The notes: generated by a model not told the origin, from the sequence alone. A stretch of 64,000 nt of DNA from Puniceibacterium confluentis (GCF_007923445.1 NZ_VOJI01000011.1:121551-185550); one strand, 5' to 3'; positions 47,273 to 56,344 are shown, numbered from the stretch's first letter. Numbers and translations are program-made.

Positions 47273-49027
47273 TCAGACCATCACCGCGCCCTTGGATCCG
47301 ATCGCATCCTTGGTTTTTGCCTCGCCCAGCAGCATCTTGTTGTGCGGCTCACCGGACGGGATCATCGGGAAGCAGTTTTCGTGCTTCTCGACCAGGCAAT
47401 CGAAGATCACCGGTCCATCGTAATTCAGCATCTCCAGAATCGCATCGTCGAGATCGGCCGGATCCTTGCACTGGATGCCTTTTGCGCCAAAAGCTTCGGC
47501 GAGTTTCACGAAATCGGGCAGGGCCTCGGACCAGCTGTGCGAGTAACGCTGCCCGTGCAGCAGTTCCTGCCACTGACGCACCATGCCCAGACGTTCGTTG
47601 TTCAGGATGAATTGTTTGACCGGAAGGTTGAACTGGATCGCCGTGCCCATTTCCTGCATGTTCATCAGCCAGGATGCTTCGCCGGCCACATTGATCACCA
47701 GAGACTCCGGATGCGCGACCTGGGCCCCGATGGAGGCCGGGAAGCCGTAGCCCATGGTGCCAAGCCCGCCGGAGGTCATCCAGCGGTTGGGATCCTCGAA
47801 CCCGAGGTACTGCGCCGCCCACATCTGGTGCTGGCCGACTTCGGTGGTGATGTAACGGTCGCGCCCCTTGGTCAGGGCTTCGAGCCGTTCCAGCGCATAC
47901 TGCGGCCGGATGGTGCCCTCGTTCGGCTTGAACTTGAGGCAGTCGACCTTGCGCCAGTCTTCGATGCGGGCCCACCACTTCTGAAGTCCTTCGCGGTTCA
48001 CCTTGCGGCCGCGGGCCTTCCAGACCTTGAGGATGTCCTCGAGCACGTGGCCGACATCGCCGATGATCGGCATGTCGACACGGATCACCTTGTTGATCGA
48101 CGACGGGTCGATGTCGATGTGTGCCTTGCGCGACTTCGGGCTGAAGGCATCCAGCCGCCCGGTGATCCGGTCGTCGAAGCGCGCACCGACGTTGATCATC
48201 AGGTCGCAGCCGTGCATGGCGAGGTTGGCCTCATAAAGGCCGTGCATGCCCAGCATCCCCAGCCAGTGTTTGCCCGACGCCGGATAAGCGCCCAGCCCCA
48301 TCAGGGTCGAGGTGATCGGAAAACCCGTCGCCTCGACGAGCTCGCGCAGGAGCTGTGACGCCGCGGGGCCCGAGTTGATCACGCCGCCACCGGTGTAAAA
48401 GACCGGGCTGGCGGCGTTTTCAATTGCTTCGACCAGGGCGGTGATCGTCTCCATGTCACCCTTGACCTGGGGCTGGTAGTGCCCGGTCGGTGCCTTCTGC
48501 TTTGGCTGATAGTCGGCCGAGGCAAACTGCACGTCCTTGGGGATATCGACCAGCACCGGGCCGGGGCGGCCCGCCATCGCGACGTGGAACGCCTGATGGA
48601 TGGTCGCCGACAGCTTGGCGGTGTCCTTGACCAGCCAGTTGTGCTTGGTGCAGGGGCGGGTGATGCCGACGGTGTCCGCCTCCTGAAAGGCGTCCGAGCC
48701 GATCATGAAGGTCGGCACCTGCCCGGTGAGCACCACCAGCGGGATCGAATCCATCAGTGCGTCGGTCAGGCCGGTGACGGCATTGGTCGCCCCCGGGCCC
48801 GAGGTCACCAGAACAACCCCGGGCTTGCCGGTCGAGCGGGCATAGCCTTCTGCGGCGTGAACCGCGGCCTGTTCGTGGCGCACAAGAATGTGCTGGATGT
48901 GGTTCTGCTGAAAGATCTCGTCGTAAATGGGCAGCACGGCGCCACCGGGATACCCGAATACCGTGTCCACACCCTGATCTCTCAGAGCTTGAACCACCAT
49001 TTTCGCTCCGGTCATCTGACGTGTCAT
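47273..49027 (-). CDS. ilvB: Acetolactate synthase large (catalytic) subunit
   Basis: The 584-aa ThDP enzyme makes acetolactate or acetohydroxybutyrate, the first common step of valine, leucine and isoleucine synthesis. The cofactor-activating Glu lies in ILVRHEQAAVHAAEGYAR, the FAD/central domain is at about 200-340, and the ThDP/Mg motif follows (GEASWLMNMQEMGTAIQFNLPVKQFILNNERLGMV). ATG 49027 is the start; an upstream open frame is the regulatory leader read in another way. It is regulated by an attenuator in the 200-nt leader. Confidence 0.97.
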   Translation of the reverse strand: MTRQMTGAKMVVQALRDQGVDTVFGYPGGAVLPIYDEIFQQNHIQHILVRHEQAAVHAAEGYARSTGKPGVVLVTSGPGATNAVTGLTDALMDSIPLVVLTGQVPTFMIGSDAFQEADTVGITRPCTKHNWLVKDTAKLSATIHQAFHVAMAGRPGPVLVDIPKDVQFASADYQPKQKAPTGHYQPQVKGDMETITALVEAIENAASPVFYTGGGVINSGPAASQLLRELVEATGFPITSTLMGLGAYPASGKHWLGMLGMHGLYEANLAMHGCDLMINVGARFDDRITGRLDAFSPKSRKAHIDIDPSSINKVIRVDMPIIGDVGHVLEDILKVWKARGRKVNREGLQKWWARIEDWRKVDCLKFKPNEGTIRPQYALERLEALTKGRDRYITTEVGQHQMWAAQYLGFEDPNRWMTSGGLGTMGYGFPASIGAQVAHPESLVINVAGEASWLMNMQEMGTAIQFNLPVKQFILNNERLGMVRQWQELLHGQRYSHSWSEALPDFVKLAEAFGAKGIQCKDPADLDDAILEMLNYDGPVIFDCLVEKHENCFPMIPSGEPHNKMLLGEAKTKDAIGSKGAVMV

Positions 49028-49104
49028 CGCTTTGCTCCGTTTACGACGTCTATCTGGGTCACTGCTGCGGGATGTCGTGGCTCCGGTCAGCATGTATCGC
49101 GCAC

Positions 49105-49131
49105 AAAAAAGCCCCCGTGGGTTTCGGGGGC
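49105..49131 (-). terminator. ilvB attenuator terminator
   Basis: On the minus strand GCCCCCG (49131-49125), a 7-nt loop and CGGGGGC (49117-49111) are followed by six U (49110-49105), a strong intrinsic terminator lying before the ilvB start. A competing 9-bp pairing, GCGCATGGG (49172-49164) with CCCATGCGC (49138-49130), runs into the 5' arm of this terminator and can act as antiterminator. Confidence 0.88.
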
Positions 49132-49156
49132 GCATGGGGTACCTTCTGGGTGTCCG

Positions 49157-49204
49157 TTACCGGCCCATGCGCTTGGTTCCTACAATTACGACTAGCGTTG
49201 TCAC
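49157..49204 (-). CDS. ilvL: ilv operon leader peptide
   Basis: The 15-codon frame starts at GTG 49204, 9 nt after AAGGGAG (49214-49220), and ends TAA 49157. It encodes MTTLVVIVGTKRMGR. Residues 4-8 are Leu-Val-Val-Ile-Val, the three end products of the operon, and four of these five codons (CTA, GTA, ATT, GTA) look rare for such GC-rich DNA. The antiterminator 5' arm overlaps codons 12-14 right after the control codons. Stalling at Leu/Val/Ile codons would leave that arm free, allowing ilvB transcription. Fast translation to the stop would cover it and let the terminator form. Confidence 0.88.
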   Translation of the reverse strand: MTTLVVIVGTKRMGR

Positions 49205-49234
49205 TGGTCGGGACTCCCTTGATTGCGTGCGCGA

Positions 49235-49262
49235 CATTATGGCGGAGGGGCAGGGGCGTCAA
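49235..49262 (-). promoter_or_regulatory. Probable ilvL-ilvB-ilvN promoter
   Basis: On the minus strand TTGACG (49262-49257) and a -10-like CATAAT/ATAATG (49241-49235), with 15-16 bp between them, lie just before the leader peptide. The transcript would start near 49228. Confidence 0.5.
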
Positions 49263-49507
49263 CCGTGTAGTTCCGGAAAAAATTGCCTTTGGTGTCGATT
49301 TTCTTTTCGATTGTTGTCTTTTCGCAGGTATTTTTGATATTTTCATTAACCGGCTGCGGCGATTTTCGGGTTCGGGGCTTTGCCTTTGCGCCACGTTCCA
49401 AGTGATCGTCGCCTCCTGGCGATCCGCCAGAGCGTCCCGGCTGTTGTCTCACGCGTGTCAGGCTGCGACGCCCGCTGCCCCAGGCTTGCCGACCTCCTGG
49501 GGCGGGC

Positions 49508-50158
49508 CTAGCCATTCACACCGGTCCCTTGCAGAACGCCATGTTCCAGCGCGTAGCGGGTCAGGCCGGCGGTGCTGCTGATGCCGAGCTTGCGTTTGAG
49601 GTTCTTGCGGTGCGTCTCGACGGTGCGCACCGAAATGTCGAGCGCCAGAGCGACCTCCTTGTTCGACCGGCCCTGCGCCAGTTGCAGCAGGATGGTCTGT
49701 TCCCGGTTGGTCAGGGCCTCGCGTCCTTCCTGTGCCGGGTTCAGCGCCCCGGTGGCGCCGGTGCACAGATAACGCTGGCCGGACATGACGACGTCGATCG
49801 CGCGCCGGATCTCTTCGGTGGGGACATCCTTGAGGACATAGCCCATGGCGCCGTGGCTGAGTGCGGTCGAGATGTATTCCGGGGAATCGTGCATCGACAG
49901 CACCAGAATCCGGGTTTCCGGCCGAAGTTCCAGGATGATCTCGGTCGCGCTCAGCCCACCCATGCCGGGCATGTTCAGATCCATCAGGATCACGTCGGGT
50001 GAAAGGGAGTCGAGCTGGTCGATCATCTGCTGGCCGTCCGACAGGGTCGCGATGACACGCAGATCGTCGTAACTCTCGAGGATCGCCGTGATGCCTTCGG
50101 CGACCATCGGATGGTCGTCGACAACCACAACACGGGTCGGGGCGGAGGGCTGGGTCAT
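49508..50158 (-). CDS. NarL/FixJ-type response regulator
   Basis: The 216-aa protein has an N-terminal receiver domain (VVVVDDHPMVAEGI, phospho-acceptor Asp in DVILMDLNMPGMGG near 58, Lys in GYVLKD) and a C-terminal LuxR-type HTH (LTNREQTILLQLAQGRSNKEVALALDISVRTVETHRKNLKRKLG). Its start overlaps the stop of the kinase gene by 4 bp (50155-50158). It probably activates the divergent TRAP operon. Confidence 0.93.
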   Translation of the reverse strand: MTQPSAPTRVVVVDDHPMVAEGITAILESYDDLRVIATLSDGQQMIDQLDSLSPDVILMDLNMPGMGGLSATEIILELRPETRILVLSMHDSPEYISTALSHGAMGYVLKDVPTEEIRRAIDVVMSGQRYLCTGATGALNPAQEGREALTNREQTILLQLAQGRSNKEVALALDISVRTVETHRKNLKRKLGISSTAGLTRYALEHGVLQGTGVNG

Positions 50159-51594
50159 GCGCTGGCCTTTTTGCTGGGGCGGGCCCGCGAACGCGGCGCG
50201 GCGGTATCTTCGGGCGGCAGCAGGTGCGACAGCGGCACCTGCGCCTCGATCACCGTGCCCGAGCGCGAGGACAGGATGCGCAGGGTGCCGCCAAGCTGGT
50301 CCATGCGTTCCTGCATGTTGCGCAGCCCGATGCCGCGGGGATTGCTGACGCGCGCCGCCTCCAGTCCCGAGCCGTCGTCGGCGATGCGCAGCGTCGCGCC
50401 GCGGGTGTGGCCGCGGATGTCCATCGACACCACCGAGGCCCCCGAGTGGCGTTCGGCGTTGGTCAATGCCTCTTGCGCGATGCGGTAGAGGGCGATCTTG
50501 GCGTCCTGATCCAGCCGGTTGCGGAAGACGACCGTTTCGAACCGGGTCTCGATGCCGGTGCGGATGCTGAAATCTTCGCACAGAGCCTTGAGCGCCGGGC
50601 CAAGGCCAAGATCGTCCAGCACCCCGGGGCGCAGGTCGCGACTGATACGGCGGACTTCCTGAATCGCGCCGGACAGGTTGTCGATGCCATTTTCCAGGGC
50701 CTCGGGCGCACGGGCGTCACCTGCGGCGAGCCTGCGGCGGGTGATGTCCAGAGCATATTTCACCCCGACAAGGATCTGGCTGATGCCGTCATGCAGTTCG
50801 CGCGCCACACGGCCCCGTTCGTCTTCCTGCGCGTCGAACACCCGCTGCGTCAGATCCTTGAGCTTGGCATCCGCCAGACGCCGTTCGCGGATGTTGAGCA
50901 GAAGCCCCGACAGGAAGACCAGCAGCAGCGCGGCCAGGGTGATCGCGCCGATATACAGGAAGGTGCGGCGCACCCGCAGCTGCACCTCGGCGCGGGCGGC
51001 GGCAACAGAGGCGAGCACGTCGTCGATGAAGACACCGGTGCCGACCGCCCACTGCCAGGAGGGAAACGAGGTCACATAGGTGATCATCCGCGCCTCTTTC
51101 CCTGTTGATGGCTTGGGCCAGAGGTATTCGTGGTAGCCCGCACCCTGCCGCGCGATGCGGATCAGCGCGTCGGTGATCGGCGTGCCTTCACTGTCCGTCA
51201 GCCCGCTCCAGTTCTGGTTGATACGATCCGTCTGGCGTGGCGAGACAAGCGTGTTGCCATCATAGTCGTACACAAAAAAGAACCCTTCATCGCCGTAGAT
51301 CATCGCCGACAGGATCTGCATCACCTGATCCTTGGACGCCTGATCGTCGGGCGCGGCCGAGCCATAGATGAAGTAAAAGCCGTTGCGGGCCTGCGTCACA
51401 TAGTTGCGCAACTCTTCTTTCTTGGCGTCGATCAGCTGCTTTTCAAGGCTGCGGATCTCGCGTTCGGCCAGGGCACGGGACTGGACCGCGACCAGCACGG
51501 AAATCGCCACGGCTGCCAGCACCAGCGGCAGCGTTGCCAGAAGGAACAGCTTCTGGGAATAGGACAGATGCAGGCGATGCAGGATACCGGACAT
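50155..51594 (-). CDS. Cache-domain sensor histidine kinase (HisKA_3 type)
   Basis: The 479-aa membrane kinase has TM1 at about residues 15-37 and a periplasmic single Cache domain (residues about 40-190: EELRNYVTQARNGFYFIY, DEGFFFVYDYDGNTLV, ITYVTSFPSWQWAVGTGVFIDD). TM2 lies near 210-232, followed by a HisKA_3 dimerisation helix with the His in RVARELHDGISQ near 262. A HATPase (EALTNAERHSGA, DDGSGL, RGIGLRNMQERM) closes the protein. Cache domains of this type often sense small carboxylates. It is divergent from the TRAP binding-protein gene across 219 bp. Confidence 0.92.
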   Translation of the reverse strand: MSGILHRLHLSYSQKLFLLATLPLVLAAVAISVLVAVQSRALAEREIRSLEKQLIDAKKEELRNYVTQARNGFYFIYGSAAPDDQASKDQVMQILSAMIYGDEGFFFVYDYDGNTLVSPRQTDRINQNWSGLTDSEGTPITDALIRIARQGAGYHEYLWPKPSTGKEARMITYVTSFPSWQWAVGTGVFIDDVLASVAAARAEVQLRVRRTFLYIGAITLAALLLVFLSGLLLNIRERRLADAKLKDLTQRVFDAQEDERGRVARELHDGISQILVGVKYALDITRRRLAAGDARAPEALENGIDNLSGAIQEVRRISRDLRPGVLDDLGLGPALKALCEDFSIRTGIETRFETVVFRNRLDQDAKIALYRIAQEALTNAERHSGASVVSMDIRGHTRGATLRIADDGSGLEAARVSNPRGIGLRNMQERMDQLGGTLRILSSRSGTVIEAQVPLSHLLPPEDTAAPRSRARPSKKASA

Positions 51595-51813
51595 ATACTT
51601 TCCTAGCCCGAGGGCGGGCAGAGCGCCAATGATGATTTTCAGGGTTTGGGCCTGTGACGTAAGGCAAACGGGGTGTGGCAGCGCCGTTTTTTTGCCTCAC
51701 TCCGTATCTCTGGGTATTCCCGCAGCGGACTCGCATTGCTAGGGTCGGCGCACTCATTCAGTCTGCGGCAACAGCGGGCAGAGCATCTGACATCCACGTT
51801 CGGGAGGAATTCT

Positions 51814-52902
51814 ATGGATCGTCGTTCATTTCTGAAAACATCGGCACTTGGCGGATCGGCCGCGGCGGCATCGTCGCTGGCAGCACCGGCCTATGCACAG
51901 GGCAAGCGCACCCTGACCATGGTCACATCCTGGCCGCGCGGCTTTGCCGTGCTGGACGATGCCGCGTCGTACCTGGTCGACTATGTCAGCAAGGTCTCGG
52001 ACGGCGAGCTGACCATCGACAAGAAGGCCCCGGGCGAACTGGTTGGCGCGCTTGAGGTGTTTGACGCCGTGTCCTCGGGGCAGGCGGACATGTACCATTC
52101 GGCGGACTACTATTTTGTCGGCCAGCACCCGGGTTATGCCTATTTCACCGCCGTGCCCTTCGGCGGCACCGCACAGGAAGTGACCAACTGGTATCACCAC
52201 GGCGGCGGTCAGGAACTGCATGACGAGCTGGGCGAGATCTTCAACCTCAAGGGTCTGCTTGCAGGCAACTCGGGGTCGCAGTCGGGCGGCTGGTTCCGCA
52301 AGGAAATCACCTCGGCTTCGGATTTCAACGGTCTGAAGTTCCGGATGCCGGGCCTGGGTGGCGAAGTGCTGGGCAAGCTCGGGGCATCGGTGCAGAACAT
52401 CCCTGGCGGCGAACTCTATCAGGCGCTGTCCTCGGGTGCGCTGGACGGTCTTGAGTGGGTGGGCCCCATGGCCGACGAACGCGCCGGTTTCCAGGAAGTC
52501 GCCAAGATCTACTACACCGCCGGTTTCCACGAGCCGGGCTCGGCGCTGTCGTCCTCGGTCAACCTGGATGTGTGGAACGACCTCAGCCAGAAGCACAAGG
52601 ACATCCTGAACATCGCAAGCCAGGCGGTGACCCACTACCAGCTGTCCGAGACGCTGGCCAACAACGGTGCGGCTCTCGCGCGGCTGCAAAGCCAGGGCGT
52701 GAAGACTCTGCAATTCCCGAATGACGTCTGGGATGCTTTCGGCGCCGCCTCGAAAGAGGTGCTTGACGGCTACATGGGCGACGAACTGTTCGCCAAGATC
52801 CGCAAGTCGTTCGATGAATCCCTCGCCTCGTCGGCAGCCTGGATCAACAAGTCCGACGGCTACTACGTCGAACAGCGGGTGCGCGTGCTGGGCGGCTCCT
52901 GA
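51814..52902 (+). CDS. TRAP transporter substrate-binding protein (DctP/TakP-like, 2-oxo acid type)
   Basis: The 362-aa periplasmic protein has a Tat signal peptide (MDRRSFLKTSALGG, cleavage after AYAQ near residue 29). The body resembles R. sphaeroides TakP: SGGWFRKEI near 170, FNGLKFRMPGLGGEVLGKLG, IPGGELYQALSSGALDGLEWVGP and an extended C-terminus. TakP binds 2-oxo acids such as pyruvate, so a mono-oxo/hydroxy-carboxylate substrate is the best inference, not proven. CGGGAGGA precedes ATG 51814. It is first in the operon. Confidence 0.93.
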   Translation: MDRRSFLKTSALGGSAAAASSLAAPAYAQGKRTLTMVTSWPRGFAVLDDAASYLVDYVSKVSDGELTIDKKAPGELVGALEVFDAVSSGQADMYHSADYYFVGQHPGYAYFTAVPFGGTAQEVTNWYHHGGGQELHDELGEIFNLKGLLAGNSGSQSGGWFRKEITSASDFNGLKFRMPGLGGEVLGKLGASVQNIPGGELYQALSSGALDGLEWVGPMADERAGFQEVAKIYYTAGFHEPGSALSSSVNLDVWNDLSQKHKDILNIASQAVTHYQLSETLANNGAALARLQSQGVKTLQFPNDVWDAFGAASKEVLDGYMGDELFAKIRKSFDESLASSAAWINKSDGYYVEQRVRVLGGS

Positions 52903-52922
52903 TCCTTTCAGAACATGACCGG

Positions 52923-52951
52923 AAGGGGCCCTTGCATGCCAAGGGCCCCTT
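52923..52951 (+). terminator. Hairpin between the TRAP binding-protein gene and the small permease gene
   Basis: A perfect 12-bp stem AAGGGGCCCTTG (52923-52934) pairs with CAAGGGCCCCTT (52940-52951) around a 5-nt loop, 20 bp after the stop codon. The U-run is short. It is likely a partial terminator or 3' stabiliser that keeps the binding protein in excess over the permeases. Confidence 0.65.
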
Positions 52952-53006
52952 TCTGACGACCAACACGTGACAGGACCGGGGCGCAGCCGGGGACGACGGG
53001 GGAGAC

Positions 53007-53945
53007 ATGGAACAGCAGGACGCGGCGGGCGCAGGATCTTTCCTGGCCGATCTGGGCGGGTTGCTCGTCTGGGTGGTGCAGAACATCGGACTGGCATTCT
53101 ACAACTTCGGCTATGCGGTCACGCATCCGGGGCTGTGGCTGGACTGGTCCGACAAAGAAGCGTTGATGCGCTTTGTCTACTACGGCGGATCGGTCGAATT
53201 CTTCTTTGTCTGCCTCACCTTCTTTCTGGTGCTCACCGCCTTCGGGCTGTGGAAAAACACCTTCATGTGGGCCTGTGTTCGGGTGATGGAAGGCTTGGCA
53301 AACCTGCTGGGCCGCACCTTTGCCTGGGCCGGACTGCTGATGGTGCTTCAGCAGGTGGTGATCGTCTTTATCCAGCGGATCTTTGCCCGGCCCGACATCT
53401 CGTTCGGGTTCGGTATCCCGCTGCAGTTTGACATCAGCTGGTGGGCAGAGGAACTGAAGTTCTACAACGCCCTCGTGGTGGCGCTGTGTCTGACCTACAC
53501 CTTTGTGCAGGGCGGCCATGTGCGGGTCGATCTCGTCTACTCGGCTGTCAGCTTTCGCGTCAAGCGGGTGATCGACATGCTGGGGTCGCTGTTCTTCATG
53601 ATCCCGATGGCGGTCTTGATCTGGCTGTACGGCTGGTTCTTCCTGTGGCGCCACCTCATCGTGCCGAACCCGTCGGCATCCGACTCGCTCGAACGGCTGC
53701 TGGCCAAGTCGCGTGCGCTGCGCTGGAATGTCGAGACCATCGGCTTCAGCCCCAACGGCTTCACCGCCTACTTCCTGTTCAAGATCCTGCTCTGTGCCTT
53801 CTGCGCGCTGATCTTCATCCAGGCCTGGGCGTTCTTCTACCGCTCCTTCCTCGAATGGAAGGAAGGACCGGAGTCCGAGGGAAAATATCTCGACATCGAC
53901 GTGCTGGATGCGGAGCCAACCGCCCAGCAGCCACTGCAATCCTGA
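53007..53945 (+). CDS. TRAP transporter small permease (DctQ-like, long form)
   Basis: The 312-aa protein has more membrane segments and longer loops than the usual DctQ (about 160-200 aa, four spans). The hydrophobic spans I see lie near residues 15-35, 65-85, 105-125, 148-170 and 193-213, plus one near 265-285. The wording LVVALCLTYTFVQGGHVRVDLVY is typical DctQ. It is 104 bp after the binding-protein gene and 16 bp before the large permease gene. Confidence 0.88.
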   Translation: MEQQDAAGAGSFLADLGGLLVWVVQNIGLAFYNFGYAVTHPGLWLDWSDKEALMRFVYYGGSVEFFFVCLTFFLVLTAFGLWKNTFMWACVRVMEGLANLLGRTFAWAGLLMVLQQVVIVFIQRIFARPDISFGFGIPLQFDISWWAEELKFYNALVVALCLTYTFVQGGHVRVDLVYSAVSFRVKRVIDMLGSLFFMIPMAVLIWLYGWFFLWRHLIVPNPSASDSLERLLAKSRALRWNVETIGFSPNGFTAYFLFKILLCAFCALIFIQAWAFFYRSFLEWKEGPESEGKYLDIDVLDAEPTAQQPLQS

Positions 53946-53961
53946 GGGCGGGGAACTCAAC

Positions 53962-56319
53962 ATGCTATTCGGACTGGACGGCGTCGAAGTCGGACTGATC
54001 ATCGTTTTTGTCACGCTTTTTGCGGCAATCCTGTCGGGCTTCCCGGTGGCCTTCGCCATCGGCGGTGCCGGTGTGATCTCTTTTGGCATCATTGCGGCGC
54101 TCGACAGCGCCGGTCTGTTGATCCACCAGGCGATCGACACCGGGTCCGAAGGGTTCACGGCGCTGGTGCGCTCGGGGGTGCACGAGGACGCGATATCGGT
54201 GTTCCGCTACCCGGATCTGCCAAGGGTCGGCATCTCGGTATTCCCGCAGGGCTGGGAAACGGCGCTGGACCGCAACGTGTCCTTCATCGTCAACCGGATC
54301 AATGAACGCGTGCTGGCGGGGCAGAGCATCGAAACGCTGCTTGCGGTGCTGATGTTCGTGCTGATGGGAATCGTGCTGGAACGCTCGCGCATCGCCAATG
54401 ACCTGCTGACCACCATGGCGCGGGTGTTCGGGCCGCTGCCCGGCGGTCTGGCAGTGTCGATTGTGGTCGTGGGCGCGTTTCTTGCCGCCTCGACCGGCAT
54501 TGTCGGTGCGACGGTGGTGACCATGGGCTTGCTGGCCCTGCCGACCATGCTGCGCAACAACTATTCTCCTGAACTGGCCACCGGCGTCATTGCTGCCAGC
54601 GGCACGCTCGGGCAGATCATCCCGCCGTCGATTGTCATCGTTCTGCTGGGCACTCTTGCGGGTGATCTCTATTCCGCCGCGCAGGACAGCCGCGCCCAGC
54701 TTGCGGGCTGTACTGACGCCCTGACCTATCTGGGCGAGCCTGCGGTGGTTTCGGTCGGCACGCTGTTTCAGGCTGCGCTGCTGCCGGGGATCCTGCTGGC
54801 GATGCTTTATGCCGGGTATGCCTTTGGCTACGCGCTGCTCAACCCGGAAAAGGCTCCGGCGGTCGAGATGGGAGTGTCAACCGGCGAGGTGATCACGCGT
54901 GGCGAAGGCCTGACCTGGTTCCTGGGCGTGCCCATCGCGGTCATTGCAGGGACACTGCTGCTGGCCGAGGTCGGTCTGGTCGGGTCTCAAAGCACCCAGG
55001 TCGACAGCTTTTCCGACATCGGGGCGGCGGCGTCGCTGCGCACCAATGTCGATCCTGCCTGTCAGGCGGCGATGATCGAACTGCACGGGCAAAGCGCCTG
55101 GGATACCGCACTGGCGGAACAGGCCGCGATTGATGCCGCGGGCGGTGCGACCGAAAGCCGACGCCTTGCGCCGGAAGAGATCAGCCAGCTGCGCGCCGAC
55201 AAGGTGGCGAATGCCGCCCCGATCGGCACCGGCGTCGCCGTGCTGGCCGTGATCATGGCGCTGGTTCTGGCAGTCGGTCGCGGGGTTTCACCCTCGGCCA
55301 CCCCGCTGCCGCTGATCGCGGGAGCCCTGGGTGTGCTCGCCTTCCTGCTGGTGGATGTGGTTGCAATCGGGCCACTGACCTCGCCCGGAATGACCGTGCT
55401 GCTGATGGCGCTCCCGGCGATTGCCACCCTCTGGGCCTGCAAGCACGCGGCGATCCGGATGGCGGAAAACGAACTGATCCGCGTGGTCTTTCCGCCGCTG
55501 GTGCTGATCGTCGCCGTGCTCGGCTCGATCCTGGGCGGGATCACCAATCCGACACCGGCGGCCGCCCTCGGTGCTGCCGGGGCGATAATGCTGGCAGCCT
55601 ATCGCCGCCTGCGGGACGAAGGGCGCTCGCCGGTCATCATCATCTACGCGACCTTTGCGGTGATGATCATGATCCTGGTGGGCATCAATTTCGACATGCG
55701 GATCAATCTCGCCGGTGGCGCCAGCTTTGAGACCTGGATCGCCTTTCTGGTCGGTTATGGCGCCTATCTCTTTGCCGGCTTCGGGCTGCTCTACAGCTGC
55801 TGGGTGCTGTTCCGGGCGCGGATCCTGACCCCGGCGGTGCGCGAAACGGCCAAGGTCACCAGCATGGTTTTCACCATCCTGATCGCCAGCCAGCTGCTCA
55901 ACCTCGTCGTGATCTCGTTTGGCGGCGAACATTACATCCAGGACTTCCTCAAGAGCTTCGACTCCGAGCTCAAGGTGTTTCTGATCGTGATGCTGGTGCT
56001 GTTCTTCCTGGGGTTCGTGCTGGATTTCCTCGAGATCATCTACATCGTGGTGCCGATTGTCGGTCCTGTGATCTATGGCGGTTCGTTCGATCCCAAGTGG
56101 GTGACGATCATGATCGCGGTCAACCTGCAGACCTCGTTCCTGACGCCGCCGTTCGGCTTTGCGCTGTTCTACCTGCGTGGCGTGGCACCAAAGGAGGTGA
56201 CGACGGCGCATATCTATCGCGGCGTGGTGCCCTTTGTGCTGATTCAGGTGCTGGGGCTGGCGATCCTGTGGTTCTTCCCGGGGATCGTGACAATTGTTCC
56301 GGATCTGATGCCGAACTGA
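53962..56319 (+). CDS. TRAP transporter large permease (DctM-like, expanded)
   Basis: The protein has 785 aa; ordinary DctM proteins have about 430. Typical wording is VTLFAAILSGFPVAFAIGG, GIVGATVVTMGLLALPTMLRNNYSPELATGVIAASGTLGQIIPPSIV and, at the C-terminus, LQTSFLTPPFGFALFYLRG. The excess consists of inserts after TM2 (residues about 57-125) and a soluble loop at about 340-413 rich in Ala, Glu and Ser, plus additional spans. ATG 53962 is chosen because it follows the upstream stop closely; an upstream in-frame start lies inside the previous gene. It catalyses Na+- or H+-coupled import with the other two subunits. Confidence 0.9.
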   Translation: MLFGLDGVEVGLIIVFVTLFAAILSGFPVAFAIGGAGVISFGIIAALDSAGLLIHQAIDTGSEGFTALVRSGVHEDAISVFRYPDLPRVGISVFPQGWETALDRNVSFIVNRINERVLAGQSIETLLAVLMFVLMGIVLERSRIANDLLTTMARVFGPLPGGLAVSIVVVGAFLAASTGIVGATVVTMGLLALPTMLRNNYSPELATGVIAASGTLGQIIPPSIVIVLLGTLAGDLYSAAQDSRAQLAGCTDALTYLGEPAVVSVGTLFQAALLPGILLAMLYAGYAFGYALLNPEKAPAVEMGVSTGEVITRGEGLTWFLGVPIAVIAGTLLLAEVGLVGSQSTQVDSFSDIGAAASLRTNVDPACQAAMIELHGQSAWDTALAEQAAIDAAGGATESRRLAPEEISQLRADKVANAAPIGTGVAVLAVIMALVLAVGRGVSPSATPLPLIAGALGVLAFLLVDVVAIGPLTSPGMTVLLMALPAIATLWACKHAAIRMAENELIRVVFPPLVLIVAVLGSILGGITNPTPAAALGAAGAIMLAAYRRLRDEGRSPVIIIYATFAVMIMILVGINFDMRINLAGGASFETWIAFLVGYGAYLFAGFGLLYSCWVLFRARILTPAVRETAKVTSMVFTILIASQLLNLVVISFGGEHYIQDFLKSFDSELKVFLIVMLVLFFLGFVLDFLEIIYIVVPIVGPVIYGGSFDPKWVTIMIAVNLQTSFLTPPFGFALFYLRGVAPKEVTTAHIYRGVVPFVLIQVLGLAILWFFPGIVTIVPDLMPN

Positions 56320-56344
56320 CGCACAGCAGACCTGCTGAAACATT

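Noticed and set aside
48003-48236. A small frame opposite ilvB
   Set aside because: Pure antisense of a highly conserved catalytic gene with no ribosome site.
49021-49581. A 186-codon plus-strand frame across the ilvB leader
   Set aside because: The region is explained by the leader peptide, attenuator and promoter on the minus strand.
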